41,619 nt of DNA from contig NZ_JAAXPR010000020.1 of NCBI RefSeq assembly GCF_012396585.1, positions 1 to 41,619 of the forward strand, written 5' to 3'. Positions 7,990-18,013 of this stretch are shown here, one piece after another (within the stretch, counting starts at the first letter, position 1; each line of letters starts with the position of its first letter). This DNA is from Streptococcus ovuberis. Lineage in GTDB: Bacteria; Bacillota; Bacilli; Lactobacillales; Streptococcaceae. The position numbers and the translations under genes were made by a program. The notes under the pieces are model-generated. The model saw only the letters and a program-made list of their open reading frames with translations, was not told the DNA's origin and did not search any database.

Positions 7990-9696
7990 TTAGTCCTCCT
8001 GTCCTTTCTGCGTCTCGTAGATCTCACGGTAAACCGCATTTGATTGCACCAATTCAGCGTGGGTTCCTTGACCAATCAAGCGCCCCTCATCCAGCACCAA
8101 AATCTTGTCCGCGCGAACCACAGAAGAAATCTTCTGGGCGATGATGACTGTGGTCGTGCCTTTGAGGTCATGGTTAAGGGCTTCCTGTACCAGCTTTTCA
8201 GACTTGGCGTCAAGAGCTGATGTCGAGTCATCCAAGACCAAGATTTTCGGCTGACCGATCACCCCACGAGCGATGGACATGCGCTGCTTTTGCCCGCCTG
8301 AGAAGTTGTTGCCCCGCTCTTCGACTTGGCTTTCATAGCGGTCATCCATACGGTCGATAAATTCCTTGGCTTGGGCAATGCTAGCCGCACGGTTCAGGGC
8401 GTCCAGATCGGCACCAGATTTCCCTTGCCGCAGGTTGTCCGCGATAGTGCCTGAGAAGAGAATCGCCTTTTGCAGAACAATCGACACCGTCTCTCTCAGA
8501 GTATTTGGGCTAAGCGTCTTGATGTCCTTACCGCCGATGAAGATTGTCCCCTCCTGCGGGTCAAAAAGACGTGGAATCATCTGAGCTAGAGTAGACTTAC
8601 CAGCTCCAGTCGCTCCAACCACCCCGACCATTTGCCCTGCTTCAATGGTAAAGGAAATATCCTTGAGCATGGGCTCGGTATCATGCGGGTAGGTAAAGCT
8701 CACCTTGTCAAAGACGATGCTCCCTGTCAAGTCTTCGTCTGCCCCTTCCACAAAACTCATAGCAGGCTCTGTATCGAGTACCTCGCCAATCCGCTTGATA
8801 GAAATAGCTGCCCGACTAGCCTGCATGCCCATAAAGCTCACCATAATGATGGAGAACATGATTTGCATGAGATAACTCATGAAAGAAGCAATTCCACCGA
8901 CTGCTTCAGGCTCGGTCTCTACCATCCCCGATACCAGATAAATAGACGCAAAGACCGCCATATAAGAAATAAACATTAATAAGGGTTGCATCACTGAGAA
9001 ACCATACCCGATGAAGAGGTTTAGCCCTAAAAGCTCATTAGAGGTTTCTTTGAATTTGGTGTATTGGTTTTTTTCCTGAACAAAGGATTTGACCACCCGA
9101 GCCCCACGCAGATTTTCCTTGGCGATACGGTTAATGGTATCCATCAAGGATTGGAATTTCCCAAAGCGAGGAACCATCTGGCTCATCACAACTGCCATGA
9201 TTGCCCCAATCAAGATAATCATCACGATGATCATCCACCAGAGGTCAGGCATGGTTTTAACCGCCATGATAAAGGCACCAATAAAGAGTAAAGGCACCCG
9301 CATGAGTACTGTGAAAGTCATCATCATCAAGTTCTGGATTTGGTTGATGTCATTGGTCAGACGAACGACCAAATTTCCTGCGTTAAAGGTCTCGATGTTG
9401 GCATAGGAAAAGCTCTGAATCTTACGAAAGGCTTCCTCGCGAATGTCCGCAGACACGCCTTGAGCGATTTTAGACGCCAGAGCCGTGTTGATAGCCCCTG
9501 CTAAGAGCCCAATCCCTGCAATCGTTAGAAGCCAAACACCGACTTCTGAGATTTTTTCTTGGTCATTCATCAAGACAGCCTCTAGGACATCTTGCAAATA
9601 GCTAGGTTGCAAGAGACTACTGATAACCACGGTGGACACCATGAGCACAGAGCCTAGGGCATACCATTTGTAGCGTAAAATAGCGCGTTTAAGCAT
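7990..9696 (-). CDS. ABC exporter half-transporter, degenerate-site subunit
   Basis: Type IV ABC exporter subunit of 568 residues: six helices, then ATPase. Walker [10 protein letters not shown] (361-369) and signature FSGGQ (465-469) are good. Walker B reads LVLDD, so the catalytic Glu is replaced by Asp490, and the H-loop His is replaced by Gln521 ([10 protein letters not shown]). These are the usual marks of the ATPase-impaired half of heterodimeric exporters. The ATG at 9696 follows AGGAGG (GAGGAAAAGATG region) and overlaps the end of the MarR gene by 8 bases, so the three genes are translationally coupled. It pairs with the gene at 6204. Confidence 0.92.
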   Translation of the reverse strand: MLKRAILRYKWYALGSVLMVSTVVISSLLQPSYLQDVLEAVLMNDQEKISEVGVWLLTIAGIGLLAGAINTALASKIAQGVSADIREEAFRKIQSFSYANIETFNAGNLVVRLTNDINQIQNLMMMTFTVLMRVPLLFIGAFIMAVKTMPDLWWMIIVMIILIGAIMAVVMSQMVPRFGKFQSLMDTINRIAKENLRGARVVKSFVQEKNQYTKFKETSNELLGLNLFIGYGFSVMQPLLMFISYMAVFASIYLVSGMVETEPEAVGGIASFMSYLMQIMFSIIMVSFMGMQASRAAISIKRIGEVLDTEPAMSFVEGADEDLTGSIVFDKVSFTYPHDTEPMLKDISFTIEAGQMVGVVGATGAGKSTLAQMIPRLFDPQEGTIFIGGKDIKTLSPNTLRETVSIVLQKAILFSGTIADNLRQGKSGADLDALNRAASIAQAKEFIDRMDDRYESQVEERGNNFSGGQKQRMSIARGVIGQPKILVLDDSTSALDAKSEKLVQEALNHDLKGTTTVIIAQKISSVVRADKILVLDEGRLIGQGTHAELVQSNAVYREIYETQKGQED

Positions 9697-10138
9697 CTTT
9701 TCCTCCTGTATAAGCGGTGATATTTTCTGTCAACTGATGGAGCACCTGATGAAGGACCGCAAAGTCTTGACTGGAAATTCCTTTGAAAATTGACTGCCGC
9801 ATCTCCTCATGAAAAGTGGCCAAAGGCTGGATTTTTTCGCGTCCTAAGTCGGTCAACAGCACCTGCTTGTAGCGCCGATCAGACACCGACGGTACAATCT
9901 CGATAAAGCCATTTTTGACCATACGCTTGACCAGGTTACTAGCTACAGACTTGGAAATCTTCAGCTCCTGCTCGATGTCTTTGACGAAAATTTCCTGCTT
10001 GTCCCTGCGACCGAGAAACATGAGCACATGCCCCTGTGGACCAGCCAAATGTTCGATGCCATTTTCTCGCGCCATCTCCTCACAAATGGTCTCTAGTTTG
10101 TGTAAAATCAGGCGAATATCTGATAGTGGATGTCCCAT
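9689..10138 (-). CDS. MarR family transcriptional regulator
   Basis: A 149-residue winged-helix repressor of the MarR family: an N-terminal dimerisation helix, a helix-turn-helix around VKDIEQELKISKSVASNLVKRMVKNGFIEIVPSVSDRRYKQVLLT with the typical D-R-R wing, and C-terminal helices. The ATG at 10138 follows GGAGGGTGAT; a frame-upstream ATG at 10150 lacks any ribosome site and would put the start inside the operator. First gene of the operon with the two exporter halves. Two near-palindromic 18-bp sites overlap its own promoter, so it very likely represses its operon until a substrate of the exporter binds it. Confidence 0.92.
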   Translation of the reverse strand: MGHPLSDIRLILHKLETICEEMARENGIEHLAGPQGHVLMFLGRRDKQEIFVKDIEQELKISKSVASNLVKRMVKNGFIEIVPSVSDRRYKQVLLTDLGREKIQPLATFHEEMRQSIFKGISSQDFAVLHQVLHQLTENITAYTGGKDA

Positions 10139-10150
10139 ATCACCCTCCAT

Positions 10151-10196
10151 TAGTTTTCATAGAAACTATTCTAGTTCTTATGAGGACTATTGTCAA
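10151..10196 (-). promoter_or_regulatory. MarR operon promoter with two tandem operators
   Basis: On the minus strand TTGACA (10196-10191), a 17-base spacer and TAGAAT (10173-10168) make a near-consensus promoter. Two imperfect palindromes overlap it: 10172-10189, filling the spacer, and 10151-10168, from the -10 edge to the predicted start site. They share the form TAGTTYTnATRAnnACTA and their centres are 21 bases apart, two helical turns, so two dimers would bind the same DNA face. Confidence 0.8.
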
Positions 10197-10350
10197 GAGA
10201 AAAAACTCGCTTTCTTGTAATTTTCATTGTTTTTTCAAATAAATACTGGCTACCTACGCCAAATGCTTGAAGAAAATATAGCTTTCAGAAAGTGACCGTC
10301 ATGATGAAAAGATCACTCAAAGTGGTAGGCTAGAGATAAAGATAACTACA

Positions 10351-10601
10351 ATGGTTGCTGTTCTTGTTTCAATAGACTCCAAAAGTGAAGCACTAGTTAA
10401 ACGAGTTGTTTTCAACTGGAATACCATTCATAAACTATCCCTGTACTTCTTAAACGTTATTCAATTCCTAAAAAGGATCTCAATTATCGGAGAAAACAAG
10501 GCTATATTTCTGTTCATGTAGAAAATTATTGAGTCCAATTTTTTGGAGAAAAAGCTACGGAGATGATTGGTTTAAAAGCTTTCTTTTCAACATTAATCTA
10601 A
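10351..10601 (+). pseudogene. possible decayed coding remnant
   Basis: The 520-base gap between the MarR promoter and gpsA holds coding-like stretches in two frames. One runs from ATG 10351 to TAG 10519-10521 (56 codons, no ribosome site). Another runs from 10437 to TAA 10599-10601 with an internal TGA at 10530; it would encode pieces such as RYSIPKKDLNYRRKQGYISV and FGEKATEMIGLKAFFSTLI. The overlap of frames suggests a frameshifted gene tail. I do not recognise the family. Confidence 0.3.
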
Positions 10602-10682
10602 AGGCCTAAAAGGATAAGGAGAAAGGTTTCATCCATCGACTTCGAATGAATACCATATGAGATAGGAAAAGTGTTAAACTTA

Positions 10683-10691
10683 TGATATAAT
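10683..10691 (+). promoter_or_regulatory. extended -10 promoter of gpsA
   Basis: TGATATAAT fits the extended -10 consensus and lies 27 bases before the gpsA ATG; no clear -35 is present. Confidence 0.55.
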
Positions 10692-10718
10692 GGAAAAAAT
10701 AGCTTTTTAGGAGGTCGT

Positions 10719-11732
10719 ATGGACAGACAAACCATCGCCGTCTTAGGACCGGGCTCATGGGGAACTGCTCTATCGCAAGTGCTCAATGATAACGGTCACG
10801 AAGTCCGCTTGTGGGGAAATATCCCAGAGCAAATTGATGAAATCAATTCCTACCATACCAATACCCGTTATTTTAAAGATATCGTGCTAGACGAGAAAAT
10901 TGTCGCTTATACCGACTTGGCACAAGCCCTAACAGGTGTTGACGCGGTGCTCTTCGTCGTGCCAACCAAAGTCACGCGCCTAGTTGCCAAACAAGTCGCA
11001 GATGTGCTCGACCATAAGGTCGTCGTCATGCACGCTTCAAAAGGTCTCGAGCCAAACACTCATGAGCGCCTATCCACCATTTTGGAGGAAGAAATCCCTA
11101 CGGCACTCCGCAGCGACATTGTCGTGGTCTCAGGACCTAGCCATGCTGAGGAGACCATTGTCCGAGATCTCACCCTAATTACAGCAGCCTCAAAGGATGA
11201 AGAAACTGCTAAATACGTCCAGGGTCTCTTTAGCAATCACTACTTCCGCCTCTATACCAACACCGATGTCATCGGAGTTGAAACAGCTGGCGCTCTTAAA
11301 AATATCATTGCTGTCGGAGCTGGTGCCCTTCACGGACTCGGTTATGGCGATAATGCCAAGGCTGCCATTATCGCGCGTGGCCTAGCTGAAATTACCCGCC
11401 TCGGTGTTAAAATGGGGGCCAATCCCCTGACCTATAGTGGTCTGTCTGGAGTCGGTGACTTGGTCGTCACTGGTACTTCTATCCATTCTCGCAACTGGCG
11501 AGCTGGTGACGCGCTTGGTCGTGGTGAAAAACTCGAAGAGATTGAGGCCAATATGGGCATGGTCATCGAAGGGATTTCCACCACCAAGGCAGCCTACGAA
11601 TTGGCTCAAGAACTAGAGGTTTATATGCCTATTACTCAGGCCATCTATAGTGTCATCTATGAAGGAAAAGATATTAAAGAAGCCATTCTGTCTACTATGA
11701 CCGGCCAATTGCGCCATGAAAACGAATGGTAG
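10719..11732 (+). CDS. gpsA: NAD(P)H-dependent glycerol-3-phosphate dehydrogenase
   Basis: Reduces dihydroxyacetone phosphate to sn-glycerol 3-phosphate for phospholipid synthesis. The 337 residues begin with a Rossmann dinucleotide site, [11 protein letters not shown] (about 8-18), and carry VSGPSHAEE and [12 protein letters not shown] with the catalytic Lys, then [14 protein letters not shown]. The start follows AGGAGGTCGT and gives full family length. galU follows on the same strand after 245 bases, a pairing I recall from other streptococci. The gap is long enough for galU to have its own promoter. Confidence 0.95.
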   Translation: MDRQTIAVLGPGSWGTALSQVLNDNGHEVRLWGNIPEQIDEINSYHTNTRYFKDIVLDEKIVAYTDLAQALTGVDAVLFVVPTKVTRLVAKQVADVLDHKVVVMHASKGLEPNTHERLSTILEEEIPTALRSDIVVVSGPSHAEETIVRDLTLITAASKDEETAKYVQGLFSNHYFRLYTNTDVIGVETAGALKNIIAVGAGALHGLGYGDNAKAAIIARGLAEITRLGVKMGANPLTYSGLSGVGDLVVTGTSIHSRNWRAGDALGRGEKLEEIEANMGMVIEGISTTKAAYELAQELEVYMPITQAIYSVIYEGKDIKEAILSTMTGQLRHENEW

Positions 11733-11977
11733 TGAAATCAACCGCACTAATCTGAAAAAATTAATTCCATCAGCCCTCATTGGAGAGTTCAATTGGAAGA
11801 CACCAACCGTCTAACTATAATTGACACTAGAAGCATCGCACTTAGCCATTCGGTCAGTTAAATCACAAATTCATCGTCTAACACTTCACTCAGCCTTGTA
11901 TCTAGTTTAACAACTAATATAGTTCTACCAAGATCAGAACTTTCCTCCAAACCTAGTAGCTTTGAAAGGATTTCAAT
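11733..11977 (+). other. gpsA-galU intergenic region
   Basis: No ORF with a ribosome site is seen. TTGTAT and TATAGT with a 16-base spacer (about 11896-11923) is a weak candidate promoter for galU. A short inverted repeat GTTCT/AGAAC lies just after it. No terminator with a T-run follows gpsA, so read-through into galU is possible. Confidence 0.35.
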
Positions 11978-12913
11978 ATGGAAAAAAACGTTAGAAAAGC
12001 CGTTATCCCTGCAGCCGGTCTAGGAACTCGCTTCCTGCCTGCCACCAAGGCGCTTGCCAAGGAAATGCTGCCCATCGTAGACAAGCCGACCATCCAATTC
12101 ATCGTTGAAGAAGCCTTGAAGTCAGGTATCGAAGACATCTTGGTCGTGACCGGTAAGTCAAAGCGCTCTATCGAAGATCACTTTGACTCAAATTTTGAGC
12201 TGGAGTACAACCTCAAAGAAAAAGGCAAGCATGACTTGCTTAAATTGGTAGACGAGACAACTGGCATCAATCTCCACTTTATCCGTCAGAGTCACCCACG
12301 TGGTCTGGGTGATGCGGTCTTACAAGCCAAAGCCTTTGTCGGCAATGAACCATTTGTTGTCATGCTAGGCGATGATTTGATGAATATCAACGGAGAAGGG
12401 GAACTTCTGACCAAGCAATTAATTGAAGATTTCAGCCGTACTCACGCTTCAACGATTGCTGTTATGGAAGTGCCTCATGAAGAAGTCTCTGCTTACGGTG
12501 TTATTGCCCCTATCGGTGAAGGGGAAAATGGGCTTTACTCAGTTGAAACCTTTGTGGAAAAACCAAAACCTGAAGAAGCGCCATCTGATTTAGCCATTAT
12601 CGGCCGTTATCTTTTGACTCCTGAAATCTTTAACATTCTTGAACATCAAGAGCCAGGTGCTGGCAATGAAATCCAGCTAACCGATGCCATTGATACCCTC
12701 AATAAAACGCAACGTGTCTTCGCCCGCAAGTTTGAAGGCAATCGTTATGATGTCGGCGACAAATACGGCTACATGAAGACTTCTATTGAGTATGGTCTTC
12801 ACCATCCTCAGGTCGCTAAAGACCTCCGCCGATACATCATCGAACTTGGGAAACAATTGGATACAGAGCCAACAAGCAATCCTCAGGTAACGCCAACTGA
12901 AAATGGTGATTAA
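11978..12913 (+). CDS. galU: UTP-glucose-1-phosphate uridylyltransferase
   Basis: Makes UDP-glucose from UTP and glucose 1-phosphate, the precursor for capsule, teichoic acid glycosylation and the Leloir pathway. The nucleotidyltransferase signature [21 protein letters not shown] is near residues 12-32; GDDLM near 128-132 carries the metal Asp, and [22 protein letters not shown] follows. With 311 residues it is slightly longer than the roughly 300 usual in streptococci because of a polar tail rich in Thr, Pro and Asn. ATG follows AAAGGATTTCAAT. A strong terminator lies downstream. Confidence 0.95.
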   Translation: MEKNVRKAVIPAAGLGTRFLPATKALAKEMLPIVDKPTIQFIVEEALKSGIEDILVVTGKSKRSIEDHFDSNFELEYNLKEKGKHDLLKLVDETTGINLHFIRQSHPRGLGDAVLQAKAFVGNEPFVVMLGDDLMNINGEGELLTKQLIEDFSRTHASTIAVMEVPHEEVSAYGVIAPIGEGENGLYSVETFVEKPKPEEAPSDLAIIGRYLLTPEIFNILEHQEPGAGNEIQLTDAIDTLNKTQRVFARKFEGNRYDVGDKYGYMKTSIEYGLHHPQVAKDLRRYIIELGKQLDTEPTSNPQVTPTENGD

Positions 12914-12944
12914 AGCAAAACGTGTCTCCTAAATTGAGATACCC

Positions 12945-12993
12945 AAAAAACACTCCTTGAATCTGGCAAACGAGAATCAAGGAGTGTTTTTAC
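12945..12993 (+). terminator. intrinsic terminator after galU
   Basis: Stem AAAACACTCCTTGA / TCAAGGAGTGTTTT (12947-12960 / 12977-12990) with a 16-base loop, then TTAC. The A/T-flanked stem could work in both directions. Confidence 0.85.
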
Positions 12994-13400
12994 TATATCC
13001 AAAAGACCTATTCGCTAAAAGGCAAATTGGCCTGTATTGGTACGTCTTTAAATGCTACATTTGAATATAATAGCCTCTTCAAAGATTTTTGGAGTTGCTG
13101 CATTGCGTCAAACTAGTTACTCGTTGGCCACCAAGAACTCATTCAGATTTTGATTTTCATCTAGCATGAGAACCCTAAACAAGCAAATCACTCCGTTCGC
13201 CGTGGAACCACTAGGAGGGCTAGGCATTCGATTAAATGTCAATCTGTGTAAAGATGGAACATAGCAGTGGTATCCATTGCTTGTACCAGCTTGTCAAGAA
13301 AAATAAAACTGACAAAAAGCAGGGCAGAAAAAATCCACGCATAACCCGTTTTAGCTTAAACCTTGAAGCTAAGGAGTGTGGAAGAATTCCTTTCCACTCT
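12994..13400. other. intergenic region without recognisable gene
   Basis: About 400 bases between the galU terminator and the end of the membrane protein gene. Overlapping open frames of 60-72 codons at 13232-13450 on both strands have no ribosome site and no family character. An inverted repeat TTAGCTT/AAGCTAA lies near 13350-13373. I see no RNA gene. Confidence 0.4.
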
Positions 13401-13802
13401 TCAGAGTTCTTTCTCACTTCCATTATTTTTGGGGGATAACTTTTCAACATACGCTAGCTGAATGGTTGCAAAAATGGGGACCAGTGTCACGATTATCGGA
13501 TAGAAATAAATTCGGTAAGAGGTCCCCTGTAGACCACTATAGACCCACCAAACGTTAGATAGGACAAAGAGAAGAGTTGCCTCCAACCAGACCCAGCGGT
13601 TCTGGGTCTTTTTGCCTAAAAAGGAAACAAGAGCCCCTACCAAGAAAATAGGCAAGTGGGGAACAAAGAGCCAGAGATAAGCAAACAATCCCCAGCCTCT
13701 CTCAAACAATAAAAGACATACTGCAAGCAAAACATGGAAAATTCCATAGCCAATCAGATAACGAAACAAGAGGTTTTGGTAAAAAGCGTTCGTGTGTCTC
13801 AT
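13401..13802 (-). CDS. small integral membrane protein of unknown function
   Basis: A 133-residue protein with four hydrophobic segments, rich in Trp, Tyr and Phe: LIGYGIFHVLLAVCLLLF, LFAYLWLFVPHLPIFLVGAL, WVWLEATLLFVLSNVWWVY and IYFYPIIVTLVPIFATIQL. Start ATG at 13802 follows AAGGAGGGG with 7 bases spacing; a longer frame to 13892 would overlap the end of der and lacks a better site. No signal peptide or lipobox is seen, and I recognise no domain. It lies 70 bases downstream of der in the same direction and is probably cotranscribed with it. No obvious terminator follows. Confidence 0.65.
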   Translation of the reverse strand: MRHTNAFYQNLLFRYLIGYGIFHVLLAVCLLLFERGWGLFAYLWLFVPHLPIFLVGALVSFLGKKTQNRWVWLEATLLFVLSNVWWVYSGLQGTSYRIYFYPIIVTLVPIFATIQLAYVEKLSPKNNGSEKEL

Positions 13803-13872
13803 CAGATGCCCCTCCTTCTTCCCCAGAGCGTAGCCTACCTTTGTAAAAAACACTATCTTTACAATGACACTC

Positions 13873-15183
13873 CTATTTTCTCTTTCTTGCAATCAAATGG
13901 ATCGGTGTTCCTTCAAACACAAAAGCCTTACGGATTTGGTTTTCTAAAAAGCGCATATAAGAGAAGTGCATCAACTCCTCTTCGTTGACAAAGACAACAA
14001 AGGTCGGTGGCTTGGTCGCCACTTGGGTCGCGTAGAAAATCTTGAGGCGTTTGCCCTTATCAGTCGGTGTCGGGTTAATCGCAATAGCATCCATGATGAC
14101 ATCGTTAAGAACAGCTGATGGAATCCTCATGTTTTGATTTTCAGAGATGGTCTTGATCATGTCTGGCAACTTGTGGAGGCGTTGCTTGGTCAAGGCCGAC
14201 ACGAAGATGATCGGGGCGTAGGACAAGTACTGGAACTGGTCCCGTATATCCTCTTCCCAATTTTTCATAGTGTGGTTATCTTTTTCAAGGGTATCCCACT
14301 TGTTGACCACGATGATGATCCCTTTACCTGCTTCGTGAGCAAAACCAGCGATCCGCTTGTCGTACTCGCGAATGCCTTCTTCGGCATTTAAGACCATCAA
14401 GACCACATCGGAACGGTCGATAGCCCGCATGGCCCGCATAACCGAGTATTTCTCCGTATTTTCGTAGACTTTTCCAGACTTGCGCATCCCAGCGGTATCA
14501 ATCATGGTAAACTCTTGACCCTCACTATCGGTAAAATGGGTATCAATAGCATCACGGGTCGTTCCCGCCACAGGACTGGCGATGACACGCTCTTCTCCCA
14601 AAATAGCGTTAATCAGGCTTGATTTTCCGACATTTGGGCGCCCAATCAGGCTGAATTTGATAATATCTGGGTTTTCAGGTTCCGTCTGTAAAGGGAGATT
14701 GTCCACGATAGCATCCAGCACATCCCCTGTCCCCATTCCATGAACAGAAGAAACAGGATAAGGATCACCTAGCCCTAGAGCATAAAAATCATAGATGTCA
14801 TTGCGCATCTCCGGATTATCAACCTTATTGACAACGAGAATGACAGGCTTATTGGTCTTGTAAAGAATCCTCGCCACATACTCATCTGCATCGGTCATCC
14901 CCTCTTTGCCAGACACAACAAAAACAATGACATCTGCTTCAGTCATAGCGATATCCGCTTGGTGCTTAATCTGCTCCATAAAGGGAGCATCAACATCATC
15001 AATCCCTCCTGTATCAATGATAGAAAATTGACGGTTGAGCCATTCCGCTGTGGCATAAATTCGGTCACGCGTAACTCCTTCCACGTCTTCGACAATGGAA
15101 ATTCGCTCACCTGCCAAACGGTTAAAAAAGGTTGATTTTCCGACGTTGGGACGTCCAACAATCGCAACTACTGGTAAAGCCAT
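13873..15183 (-). CDS. der: ribosome biogenesis GTPase Der (EngA)
   Basis: Double-GTPase required for 50S subunit maturation. The first G domain starts with GRPNVGKST (10-18), the second with GRPNVGKSS, and each has its DTGG or DTAG switch and NKxD box. The C-terminal KH-like domain carries [19 protein letters not shown] and ends at RKRK. The 436 residues match the family exactly. The gene follows the nrdR-dnaB-dnaI-nitroreductase block with a 48-base gap; this gap may hold a promoter, though none stands out. Confidence 0.97.
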   Translation of the reverse strand: MALPVVAIVGRPNVGKSTFFNRLAGERISIVEDVEGVTRDRIYATAEWLNRQFSIIDTGGIDDVDAPFMEQIKHQADIAMTEADVIVFVVSGKEGMTDADEYVARILYKTNKPVILVVNKVDNPEMRNDIYDFYALGLGDPYPVSSVHGMGTGDVLDAIVDNLPLQTEPENPDIIKFSLIGRPNVGKSSLINAILGEERVIASPVAGTTRDAIDTHFTDSEGQEFTMIDTAGMRKSGKVYENTEKYSVMRAMRAIDRSDVVLMVLNAEEGIREYDKRIAGFAHEAGKGIIIVVNKWDTLEKDNHTMKNWEEDIRDQFQYLSYAPIIFVSALTKQRLHKLPDMIKTISENQNMRIPSAVLNDVIMDAIAINPTPTDKGKRLKIFYATQVATKPPTFVVFVNEEELMHFSYMRFLENQIRKAFVFEGTPIHLIARKRK

Positions 15184-15231
15184 GAGGCCTCCTTTATTTT
15201 TTCAATAAAAATGGTTAACAGAATGATTCGC

Positions 15232-15945
15232 TTAGAGAAGTTTTTTCCGAATCAAATGTTCTTGAGTCACAGGACTTTCAGGATGGCCAAATTGTTGAGC
15301 TATTCGCTCAGACCATAACTCTGTCTGACGGGCACCTGCATAGACTGTTTGTACCTGATCGAAATCCGCAATAACTTCTGCTGTTGCCGGTTGATAAACC
15401 TCATCAAATGCTACCGCTGCCAAAGGCAAACGAGGCTTAACAGGATTATGACGCTTAGGCACACCTAGAGCAATCCCAAAAATCGGGTAAGTATGGTCAG
15501 GCAATTGTAAGAGTTCTGCCAAACGATCGGCTGATTGACGAATCATACCAATCATCACCCCACCATACCCCAGACTTTCAGCCGCTAAGAGAATATTTTG
15601 GCCAGCAAGAGCCGCATCAACCGATGTGATTAAGAGGTTCTCAGCTCCCTGAGGATAGAACGTTTGGCCGTGCCCTTCTGTCGCTAGTTGGGCCCTATGG
15701 AGATCTCCTACCATGATGACAAAGGTATCGCAGGTCAGTATCCAAGGTTGTGGTTCCAAGTCGTAAATGGCTTGTTTTTGTTCTTTTGATCTGATTTTAA
15801 TCATGCTGTAGGACTGAAAATTTTTCCAGCTAGATGCTGCTTGCCCAGCCTCCAAGATAGCTGTCAGCTCTTCATCAGGAATGCTTTCCTCAAGAAAGGA
15901 GCGAACAGATACATGGTTTTTCATAAGTTTGATGGTTTCGTTCAT
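15232..15945 (-). CDS. nitroreductase family flavin oxidoreductase
   Basis: FMN-dependent NAD(P)H oxidoreductase of the nitroreductase fold, closest in appearance to the NfsA/FRP branch. The N terminus shows the family's HVSVRSFLEESIPDEELTAILEAGQAASSWKNFQSYSMI, where VRSF supplies FMN-phosphate contacts; YGGVMIGMIR and ALGVPKRHNPVKPRLPL follow. It has 237 residues. Its ATG overlaps the stop codon of dnaI (ATGA), so it is translated as part of the nrdR-dnaB-dnaI operon even though a link to replication is not evident. The physiological substrate is unknown; quinones, flavins or nitro compounds are typical of the family. Confidence 0.88.
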   Translation of the reverse strand: MNETIKLMKNHVSVRSFLEESIPDEELTAILEAGQAASSWKNFQSYSMIKIRSKEQKQAIYDLEPQPWILTCDTFVIMVGDLHRAQLATEGHGQTFYPQGAENLLITSVDAALAGQNILLAAESLGYGGVMIGMIRQSADRLAELLQLPDHTYPIFGIALGVPKRHNPVKPRLPLAAVAFDEVYQPATAEVIADFDQVQTVYAGARQTELWSERIAQQFGHPESPVTQEHLIRKKLL

Positions 15946-16844
15946 CTGCGATTGTCTCCTTTAAGATGCATGGGGGTACTTAAAAACTTAATCCGCTCCA
16001 TCAGTCGTTTGGCCTGCCAAGTTTCATCGCCTGCTCTGCCATTGGCAAAATGCCGCTCCAAGTCTTCCAAGTTAAAGTTCGAGGTAAAGAAGGTCGGTAA
16101 TTCTTCTTGCATACGGTGCTGCAAAATAACCTGCAAAACATCGTCACGGATCCAAGCACTGAATTGCTCCGCTCCAATATCATCTAAGACCAAGACAGGA
16201 GCAGTCTTGATGTCATCAACCATCGCTTTGACACTGCCTGTACTAATGGCATTCTTAATATCAACGGCAAAGCTTGGAAAATGAAGCAAGGTAGTCGCCA
16301 CTTGGCATTTCTCAGACAGTTCGCGAGCCAAATAAGCCATAACAAAGGTTTTCCCAACGCCAAAAGAACCATAGAGGTAGAGACCTGAGCGATAAGATTG
16401 CCCATATCCATCCACAAAATCAGCCAAGTAGAGGTAAATGGCCTCACGATTGGGATCCCTAAAATCCATGTCCCTTGCAGAAACCTGACGAAGGCTCTTA
16501 GGAAGGTTTACCAAATTGATCCGTTGATTAATGCTCTTTTGAGAAACAGCTTCAAGCAGTTCCTCGGTCTCTTCGTAACTGACATCAGCGTAACCCTTAT
16601 TCATGATTAACTTAGGGCGATACCCCTTCAAAATATAGGCTACTGACTTGGTTAAGTAGTTATCCCGTTCCTTGATAAATTCAAAAAACTTAGAGACCGA
16701 GCGAAGGATTTCTGCCTCTGTCATACGATGTGTGGCAATAAAGGCTTGAACTTCCTGGTCGGCAAGGATTTCTGCCTTTAATTCCTCATAAGTCTTAGTT
16801 CCTTTGATAGCCCGATTGGCTATTTGACTAGAAATTTCTTGCAT
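15942..16844 (-). CDS. dnaI: primosomal protein DnaI, helicase loader
   Basis: AAA+ ATPase that loads the replicative helicase onto DNA with DnaB and DnaD. Of the 300 residues the N-terminal part (1-130) is the helicase-binding domain. The C-terminal AAA+ domain has Walker A GSFGVGKT (159-166), Walker B LVLDDIGAEQ (218-227) and the sensor-1 region FFTSNFNLEDLERHF. The N-terminal domain has no cysteine cluster, so the zinc site described for Bacillus DnaI is absent, as in the streptococcal homologues I recall. Its ATG overlaps the dnaB stop by one base (TAATG), and its stop overlaps the nitroreductase ATG. Confidence 0.95.
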   Translation of the reverse strand: MQEISSQIANRAIKGTKTYEELKAEILADQEVQAFIATHRMTEAEILRSVSKFFEFIKERDNYLTKSVAYILKGYRPKLIMNKGYADVSYEETEELLEAVSQKSINQRINLVNLPKSLRQVSARDMDFRDPNREAIYLYLADFVDGYGQSYRSGLYLYGSFGVGKTFVMAYLARELSEKCQVATTLLHFPSFAVDIKNAISTGSVKAMVDDIKTAPVLVLDDIGAEQFSAWIRDDVLQVILQHRMQEELPTFFTSNFNLEDLERHFANGRAGDETWQAKRLMERIKFLSTPMHLKGDNRR

Positions 16845-18010
16845 TATTCCACCTCCTTATCGCCTAACATTCTGCGCCTAAGCGCTTCTAATCTCTCTAG
16901 TTCTTCTGGGGTAGCCTCTGTTCGATAACTTTCCTTACTCCATTCCGGTACATTACTGGAAGCTGCTTTAGGTTTCACCTGATCATTCTTAGCGTCACCA
17001 CTCTTAGAACGTTCCCCCCGCAAGTAGATGATCGCCGCCTCTGCGCTGGCTATTTTCTGATAGGACAGATCATTAGCTAATTTCAGGGCATATTTTTCAT
17101 TAAGATTGGCACTATCTAGTTTTTGAAAGGTATAAAAGACAGCAACATTAATCACACCATCCAGGAGACCTAGCTGGGTCAATTGTTTGACCAATTGGCG
17201 CTCTGAATTTGTCACCACTGCTTGCCTAGCCTGTTTTATATCGGCCAAAAATCCTATAGGATCTCGGCGATTGGCCCATCGGATTAAGGAGTTTTCGGCT
17301 TCTGAAAAGGCTTGATTGGATACCGGCTGAGCCTGCAATGTGCTGAACAACCGCTTCGTCGAAATCACCTGACCAACAGCTGTTTCCTTAGCCAACTGAT
17401 AGGTCTCATACCACGTTTTTTGGGTTTTTTCTGAAAAGCGAAAAAGTTCCAAAATATCGTCAGATTCTTTGTCAAAGCGTAAATTGTCCCGAGCCATCAA
17501 CTGCTTAAAATGGTCCAAGTCAAAATCTTCTGGCAAGGCCTTTTTAGGCTTAAAATAGACCGAATCGACCTGTCTAAAGATGGAAGATAAGGGCTGATTC
17601 AGTGATTTGGCTGGAACTAGAGGAGCTGGTTTTAAGCGCTCTACCTTAGTTTCGCCCAGTCTTCTAGTCAAAAGATTAGCTAGGACCTGATGCTCAAAGA
17701 AGGAGGAAGCCGTCAACGGTGAATGTAACACCAAGCGGTAGTGACCCGTTTCGAGTTGCGAAAAATCCACGAGATACACGGCTGTCAGGGTCGCTAAACT
17801 CTTTTCAAAATCGGACATGCCAACATTAAGATAGGACAAGATATCGCTAAATAAGTGCCCCTTTTCCCCATCATCTTGAAAGCTAACAAGGTAAGCGTAA
17901 AGGGATAGTCCTAAAGGACCAATCAAAGGAAGATAGTAACGTGTTAAACTCTCCATATCCTGATGAGTACGCCGATTTTTGACGTAGAAAAAGGTCTCAT
18001 TTGGTCGCAT
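16844..18010 (-). CDS. dnaB: replication initiation protein DnaB (Bacillus-type)
   Basis: Primosome component that works with DnaD and DnaI to recruit helicase during initiation and restart, and is linked to membrane attachment; it is not the helicase itself. The 388 residues begin with a winged-helix domain (LTRYYLPLIGPLGLSLYAYLVS) and contain the DnaB/DnaD-type C-terminal region with NRRDPIGFLADIKQAR and KSGDAKNDQ, ending in a charged tail. It lies 3 bases after nrdR and overlaps dnaI by one base. The order nrdR-dnaB-dnaI is diagnostic of streptococci. Confidence 0.93.
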   Translation of the reverse strand: MRPNETFFYVKNRRTHQDMESLTRYYLPLIGPLGLSLYAYLVSFQDDGEKGHLFSDILSYLNVGMSDFEKSLATLTAVYLVDFSQLETGHYRLVLHSPLTASSFFEHQVLANLLTRRLGETKVERLKPAPLVPAKSLNQPLSSIFRQVDSVYFKPKKALPEDFDLDHFKQLMARDNLRFDKESDDILELFRFSEKTQKTWYETYQLAKETAVGQVISTKRLFSTLQAQPVSNQAFSEAENSLIRWANRRDPIGFLADIKQARQAVVTNSERQLVKQLTQLGLLDGVINVAVFYTFQKLDSANLNEKYALKLANDLSYQKIASAEAAIIYLRGERSKSGDAKNDQVKPKAASSNVPEWSKESYRTEATPEELERLEALRRRMLGDKEVE

Positions 18011-18013
18011 GGC

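Noticed and set aside
10139..10150. MarR start at ATG 10150
   Set aside because: No ribosome site precedes it, and it would place the start codon at the operator edge; ATG 10138 has GGAGG.
13232..13558. Overlapping 60-72-codon ORFs on both strands
   Set aside because: No ribosome sites, no family resemblance, and they overlap the real membrane protein gene or each other.
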